From contig LVKA01000015.1 in assembly GCA_001709035.1 (NCBI GenBank), forward strand, positions 186,001 through 250,000: a DNA stretch of 64,000 nucleotides. The letters run 5' to 3'. The translations under genes and the position numbers were made by a program. Within the stretch, counting starts at the first letter, position 1. Each line of letters begins with the position of its first letter. Under the pieces are notes generated by a model. It searched no databases. It saw only the letters and a program-made list of their open reading frames with translations, and was not told the origin of the DNA. This DNA is from Candidatus Thiodiazotropha endoloripes (lineage in GTDB: Bacteria; Pseudomonadota; Gammaproteobacteria; Chromatiales; Chromatiaceae). Positions 60,801 to 64,000 of the stretch are shown here, piece after piece.

Positions 60801-62826
60801 TTCCTTCAACCGCATCGACGACCTGGATGAGAAAGTGGGTGCGCTGCAGACCCTGCTGATGGACAAGGAGAACTACAACTCCCTCTCCTGTGGTGACGGC
60901 GCCTGCCTGGGTTGTGGTGAAAAGACCATCATCCATCTGTTCACCTCAACCGTCACTGCCCTGATGCAGCCGCGGGTCAAACAGCAGATCGAGAAGATCG
61001 ACAAACTGATCGAACAGCTGGAACAACACATCCGACTGAAACTGGCCGAAGGTGTGGATCTGAGCAGCTCGAAAGCCATCTCGGAAGCGATGTCCGGCAG
61101 TGAAGAGAGTGATCTGACCCTCTCCGGACTGAGCGAGAATCTGGACAGCGACCACGAGAAGACGGTCATCGATCGTGAGTGGCTGCAGTCCACAACCCGG
61201 TTGCTGGATGAACTGAGAGATCTGAAATGGCGTTACACCGAAGGTGAGACCAACAACGGTCGAGCGGAGATGGGTATTGTCAACGCCACCGGTTGTACCT
61301 CTGTATGGGGCTCCACTTACCCCTTCAACCCCTATCCGTTCCCCTGGGCCAGCCACCTGTTCCAGGACAGCCCATCCGTCGCCATGGGCCTTTTCGAAGG
61401 CCACATGCGTAAGATGGCGAACGGCTTTGCCACCATCCGTAAAGCGGAACTGGAACTGGCGGGCAAGTACAATGCCGTCGAGCACGGCGCCTTCTTCCAG
61501 CAGTTCAACTGGAAGCAGTTCAACGAAGAGGAGTGGCTGCTCTGTCCACCGGTCGTATCGGTCGGTGGTGATGGCGCGATGTATGACATCGGTTTCCAAA
61601 ACCTCTCCCGTGCCCTCGCCTCCGGCATGCCGGTGAAAGTCCTGGTACTCGATACCCAGGTCTACTCCAACACCGGTGGTCAGGCCTGTACCTCCGGCTA
61701 CATCGGCCAGGTTGCGGATATGAGCCCCTACGGTAAGGCCTGGAAAGGTAAGGAAGAGATTCGTAAAGAGGTCTCCCTGATCGGCATCGCCCATCGGACA
61801 ACCTACGTCCTGCAGGGCACCATCAGTAACACCACCCACCTGTTGGAAGGCTACATCGATGGCCTGAACAGCCGCCATCCGGCACTGTTCAACATCTATG
61901 CGGTCTGTCCTCCGGAGCATGGAGTTGGCGACGACATCGCTTTCAGACAGTCGAAAATGGCTGTGGAATCGAGAGCCTACCCGCTGATGAAATATGATCC
62001 GGATGCCGGTGAGACCATTGAGGATTGTATCGATCTGGATGGCAATCCTTCACTGGACGATGACTGGCCGACCTACACCATCGACTACCTGGACGACAAA
62101 GGTGAAGCGTGTAAATTGGAAGTTCCCATGACCTTCGCCGACTTTGCCGTCACCGAAGGGCGTTTCCGCAAGCAGTTCCGCACGGCGCCTCCAGAGACCT
62201 GGAACGATGACATGGTCGCCATGCATGAGTTCCTGGAGATGGATGAAGATGATCGGGAAGGCAAATTCCCTTACATCTGGGGTGTGGACAGCAAGAACCG
62301 TCTTATGCGTATCATTTGTGCACAGGAGATCGCCAAATCCTGTCAAGAGCGCCGACAGTTCTGGCGTCAGCTGAAGGGTGTCGCCGGTGAGATGAACAAA
62401 GTGGATGTGGATGCCCTGGTCGATCAGGCCAAGGTCGATATGGCCAACCGCCTCAGCTCCACTCTGCTGTCGATGGCCGCCAGCGGCAATGCAGACGCCC
62501 TGGCAGGTTCCATCTCAGCCAACGGCAGCAATGGGGCAGCTGCCCCGGCGGGAAGTAACGGTGCAGATTCTGCGGATTACGAACCGGTATGGATCGAAAC
62601 CCCGGAATGCACCGCCTGTGACGAATGTATCGAGATCAATCCGAAAATTTTCGCCTACAACGACGAAAAGAAAGCGATTATCGTCGATCCCAAGGGGGGT
62701 AAGTTCAAGGATATCGTGAAGGCTGCCGAGAAGTGTACGGCTGCCTGCATCCATCCGGGATCACCCTGGAACGCTACTGAAAAAGACCTGGAAAAGTTTG
62801 TCAAACGGGCCGCGAAATTTCAGTAA
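57889..62826 (+). CDS. nifJ: Large pyruvate:ferredoxin (flavodoxin) oxidoreductase, NifJ-like
   Basis: This 1645-residue single-chain enzyme is about 450 residues longer than usual NifJ. The order is alpha domain (AYPITPSTQMGEYW, about 37-50), domain II (GVVDITMFRPFPGD), gamma domain (VRMHSVGGWGAITTGKN, about 493), a ferredoxin domain (C790, C793, C796, C800 and C928, C931, C934, C938) and the thiamine-diphosphate domain with cluster ligands C1006, C1009, C1136 and probably C1340, and GGDGAMYDIGFQNLS with D1228. Extra helical segments lie between the two ferredoxin motifs and between C1009 and C1136. After a Gly/Ser/Asn linker comes an added ferredoxin (C1574, C1577, C1580, C1616). It should convert pyruvate plus CoA to acetyl-CoA and CO2, or run in reverse. 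Confidence 0.92.
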   Translation: MFGKKEEKSFKYPGIRMAMDGNGAVIMCEREASDAAGAYPITPSTQMGEYWAEETAKGHVNVSDRSLIFIEPESEHAAAAVTAGMSMTGLRATNFSSAQGIAFMHESLYAAVGKRLPYVLNIGCRAITKASLNVHCGHDDFHCIDDTGFFQVFANNAQGAADLNLIGRKIAELSLTPAAVAQDGFLTTHLIEPLQVPERELIAEYLGLPEDEIECPTPAQKLLFGETRRRVPAIWDVDNPMLSGSVQNQDAYMQTTAAQRPYFFQHIPEIADQAMEEYYQLTGRRYERIGCYNTEKADYLIVGMGSMIVQAHGLADYLEKTRKLKIGVVDITMFRPFPGDLLGQILKGKKGVCVLERTDQPLAEDLPLMRELRSVVSKCIENGQAKAGKLAQPYEKYDSYSSFADAPHLYSGAYGLGSRDLQPEALIAAIENMLPDGSQRKFFYLGIDFVRDADTPKQEIHIQKLLEAYPDIGDMALRGSENPNLMPEGSITVRMHSVGGWGAITTGKNLVMTLYDLLGYEIKANPKYGSEKKGQPTTYYLSAAPTPIPLNCEYHYVDVVLSPDPNVFGHSNPLAGLKQGGTLIIQSYLGSADEVWESFPRWMQQQVIDNEIHVFYVDGFKIAKEEASDAELQLRMQGNAFQGAFFAGSPLMEMAGLDEKKLFSAIESQLEAKFGSKGRRVVEDNLRVVRRGFDEIHEITNKTIGSRAQLPVKKEIGMPVMLKQLPEAEGGISDIHRFWEQTGSFYATGKGNENLADPYQALSLMPASTGVFRDMTQIRFDYPKWVAENCTACGDCYTICPDSAIPGLVNKVSDVFATAINRIETAGRPTQYLRRESRNVEKRLRELLEEAGEAANVRSVLDQAVLETIGAAEIEEDARAALEEEFGLFLQALGEFDFSVTKPYWNNMEKKSKNSGGLFSITVNPYTCKGCMECVTICEDDALVATHQDEAAIARMRDDWNFWLDLPTSDPSFNRIDDLDEKVGALQTLLMDKENYNSLSCGDGACLGCGEKTIIHLFTSTVTALMQPRVKQQIEKIDKLIEQLEQHIRLKLAEGVDLSSSKAISEAMSGSEESDLTLSGLSENLDSDHEKTVIDREWLQSTTRLLDELRDLKWRYTEGETNNGRAEMGIVNATGCTSVWGSTYPFNPYPFPWASHLFQDSPSVAMGLFEGHMRKMANGFATIRKAELELAGKYNAVEHGAFFQQFNWKQFNEEEWLLCPPVVSVGGDGAMYDIGFQNLSRALASGMPVKVLVLDTQVYSNTGGQACTSGYIGQVADMSPYGKAWKGKEEIRKEVSLIGIAHRTTYVLQGTISNTTHLLEGYIDGLNSRHPALFNIYAVCPPEHGVGDDIAFRQSKMAVESRAYPLMKYDPDAGETIEDCIDLDGNPSLDDDWPTYTIDYLDDKGEACKLEVPMTFADFAVTEGRFRKQFRTAPPETWNDDMVAMHEFLEMDEDDREGKFPYIWGVDSKNRLMRIICAQEIAKSCQERRQFWRQLKGVAGEMNKVDVDALVDQAKVDMANRLSSTLLSMAASGNADALAGSISANGSNGAAAPAGSNGADSADYEPVWIETPECTACDECIEINPKIFAYNDEKKAIIVDPKGGKFKDIVKAAEKCTAACIHPGSPWNATEKDLEKFVKRAAKFQ

Positions 62827-62834
62827 ATTCAGGG

Positions 62835-62862
62835 CGACCATGGGGCTCTGCCGGCATGGTCG
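62835..62862 (+). other. Hairpin 1 between nifJ and rnfC
   Basis: CGACCATG at 62835-62842 pairs perfectly with CATGGTCG at 62855-62862 around a 12-base loop, 8 bp after the nifJ stop. It is not followed by U, so it is more likely an mRNA-stability element than a terminator. Confidence 0.6.
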
Positions 62863-62878
62863 ATAAGGCTAACAGTAT

Positions 62879-62896
62879 GCGGAGCTTCGGCTCCGC
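62879..62896 (+). other. UUCG-capped hairpin 2 between nifJ and rnfC
   Basis: GCGGAGC and GCTCCGC form a 7-bp stem capped by a TTCG loop, a very stable tetraloop hairpin. It lacks a U tract. With hairpin 1 it could reduce read-through or protect the nifJ mRNA and so lower rnfC expression relative to nifJ. Confidence 0.65.
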
Positions 62897-62951
62897 CTGT
62901 TAAATCTCGATTCCGCAATTGATCGCTACTATTCGGCGCAAGGATACTGTT

Positions 62952-63011
62952 ATGGCAAACCCGATAATGGATTTCCCACAACACCGTGTTCAATTGCGAA
63001 CTCAAGGTTAA
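62952..63011 (+). CDS. Possible 19-residue leader peptide before rnfC
   Basis: An ATG at 62952 with AGGA 7 bases upstream opens a 19-codon frame (MANPIMDFPQHRVQLRTQG) that ends in TAA 17 bp before the rnfC start. The good ribosome site is the only reason to call it. It could be a real small protein, a translated leader, or the remnant of a longer gene. No similarity is evident. Confidence 0.3.
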   Translation: MANPIMDFPQHRVQLRTQG

Positions 63012-63028
63012 ACGAGATCAGAGAGACT

Positions 63029-64000
63029 ATGGGATTGTTCAACCTGCTGTTTGGGCAGAAAGGCTTTACACACGGTATCCATCCACCCTATCACAAGGAT
63101 ACGGCGGATAAACCGATCCGCCGTCTTCCCTTCCCCCCGCAATTGGTATTGCCGCTGGACCAGCATATTGGTAAACCGGCAATACCCCTGGTCGTCAAAG
63201 GTCAGGAGGTGGTTCGGGGTGAACCGATTGCCAAGGCAGACGGTAACTTTTCAGTCCCTCTGCATGCCCCGGCCACTGGACGAGTGGCCGGTATCGAATT
63301 GATGCCAACCCCCAAGGGCCCGAAGACCAGTGCCATCCTCATCGATGTCTATGAGGGCTCGACTCAGGAGGTGCTTTGGGAACAGCCGCGGGATATGAGC
63401 GAACTATCCCCGCAGGAGATCATCCAGGCGATCCAGGACAGCGGCATGGTCGGTCTTGGTGGCGCGGCCTTCCCGTCGCATATGAAGCTCGCCATTCCTG
63501 ATGACAAGCAGGTCGATACGCTGATCGTCAATGGTTGCGAATGTGAACCCTACCTGACCTGTGACCACCGGATCATGCTGGAGCATCCCAAAGCCCTGCT
63601 GCGCGGGATTCGCTACGCGATGCGCGCCACCGGTACGGAAAAGGCGATCATCGGCATCGAAGACAACAAAATGGATGCGGTGGAGCTACTGAAGGGCCAC
63701 CTCTCCAAAGGCAGCCCGGTTGAGGTCAAGGCGGTAGAGACCAAGTACCCTCAGGGCTCTGAAAAGATGCTGATCAAATCGGCCCTCGACCGGGAAGTAC
63801 CCACCGGCGGTCTGCCTGCCGATGTCGGTGTGGTGGTCAACAACGTGGGGACCCTGGCCGGTCTAGGCGATCTACTGCCAAAAGGACGGGGGTTGATCGA
63901 ACGGGTGATCACCGTCGCCGGACCTGGCATCGCCAAACCGGGCAACTACCTGGTGCCTCTGGGTACCCCGATCCGACATATTCTCGACCATGTGGGTTAT
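63029..64000 (+). CDS. rnfC: RnfC subunit of Rnf complex, 3' end outside window
   Basis: The ATG at 63029 opens a frame that stays open to the right edge (324 codons). It reads MGLFNLLFGQKGFTHGIHPP, then RRLPFPPQLVLPLDQHIGKP, and then VGLGGAAFPSHMK and NGCECEPYLTCDHRIM, the RnfC hallmarks of the NADH/FMN-binding part that resembles the soluble NuoF subunit. RnfC oxidises NADH at the cytoplasmic face. The C-terminal 4Fe-4S motifs are beyond the window. The gene follows nifJ by 202 bp with two hairpins between; rnfD, G, E and A probably continue downstream. Confidence 0.93.
   Translation, partial: MGLFNLLFGQKGFTHGIHPPYHKDTADKPIRRLPFPPQLVLPLDQHIGKPAIPLVVKGQEVVRGEPIAKADGNFSVPLHAPATGRVAGIELMPTPKGPKTSAILIDVYEGSTQEVLWEQPRDMSELSPQEIIQAIQDSGMVGLGGAAFPSHMKLAIPDDKQVDTLIVNGCECEPYLTCDHRIMLEHPKALLRGIRYAMRATGTEKAIIGIEDNKMDAVELLKGHLSKGSPVEVKAVETKYPQGSEKMLIKSALDREVPTGGLPADVGVVVNNVGTLAGLGDLLPKGRGLIERVITVAGPGIAKPGNYLVPLGTPIRHILDHVGY

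Noticed and set aside
59659-60936. Minus-strand open frame (425 codons) opposite the pyruvate:ferredoxin oxidoreductase gene
   Set aside because: Same pattern: antisense shadow of a strongly conserved gene. The related 324-codon frame at 60946-61920 is rejected for the same reason.
1-64000. Searching for tRNA, rRNA, phage or complete insertion sequences
   Set aside because: No cloverleaf-like, rRNA-like or transposase-encoding stretch was recognised by reading. A tRNAscan or profile search would be needed to exclude short RNA genes completely.

Overview
The window reads as chromosome of a chemoautotrophic, sulfur-oxidising type gammaproteobacterium (Chromatiales / Sedimenticola-Thiodiazotropha-like). 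This placement is inferred from protein character and gene content: a large DAB-type inorganic carbon uptake cluster, a SulP transporter, an Rnf complex with pyruvate:ferredoxin oxidoreductase, a full glyoxylate bypass with AceK, many chemoreceptors and cyclic-di-GMP enzymes, and several secreted proteins. Gene density is high, base composition is moderately GC-rich, and I see no rRNA, tRNA, phage, complete insertion sequence or CRISPR array.

Layout. 1-5.3 kb: a TetR regulator with a perfect palindromic operator leads an RND efflux operon. 5.4-9.6 kb (minus): two secreted proteins, one with a recognisable protein-kinase catalytic core behind a Pro/Asn-rich repeat linker. 10-13.4 kb (minus): a chemoreceptor and an exported seven-unit RCC1-like propeller protein. 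14-25.2 kb (plus): SulP, a NuoM-like subunit, DabA, DabB (NuoL-like) and two more NuoM/N-like subunits, apparently one energy-coupled inorganic carbon uptake operon. 25.8-31 kb: a GGDEF-EAL protein, then a PhnD-like binding protein paired with a chemoreceptor. 31.2-39.9 kb: a carbonic-anhydrase-like protein whose Cys/Asp/Arg/His/Cys spacing recalls the carboxysomal enzyme CsoSCA, then BolA, a tandem nitroreductase (SagB-like), an ABM protein, malate dehydrogenase, PpnN, a secreted hydrolase and a secreted phospholipase A2. 40-41.8 kb: arsR, a decapitated arsC remnant and acr3. 42-44.4 kb (minus): a lipoprotein, a CNNM/CBS protein and RraA. 44.6-49.7 kb: aceB-aceA divergent from aceK. 49.7-55.7 kb (minus): a hemerythrin-PAS-GGDEF-EAL-CZB sensor, an exopolysaccharide sugar transferase, a small unknown and adenylate kinase. 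55.9-64 kb (plus): a lytic transglycosylase lipoprotein, rnfB, a 1645-residue pyruvate:ferredoxin oxidoreductase and the start of rnfC, which runs off the window.

How it fits together. The DAB/SulP cluster and the carbonic-anhydrase-like protein would supply inorganic carbon. The glyoxylate bypass, malate dehydrogenase and AceK handle C2 carbon and the flux split at isocitrate. The rnfB-nifJ-rnfC arrangement ties ferredoxin-linked pyruvate metabolism directly to the ion-motive Rnf complex. The most unusual elements are the DAB cluster with four antiporter-like subunits (one with altered proton-path residues), the enlarged oxidoreductase placed inside an rnf operon, the exported kinase-like protein with its secreted partner, and the CsoSCA-like enzyme outside any carboxysome operon.
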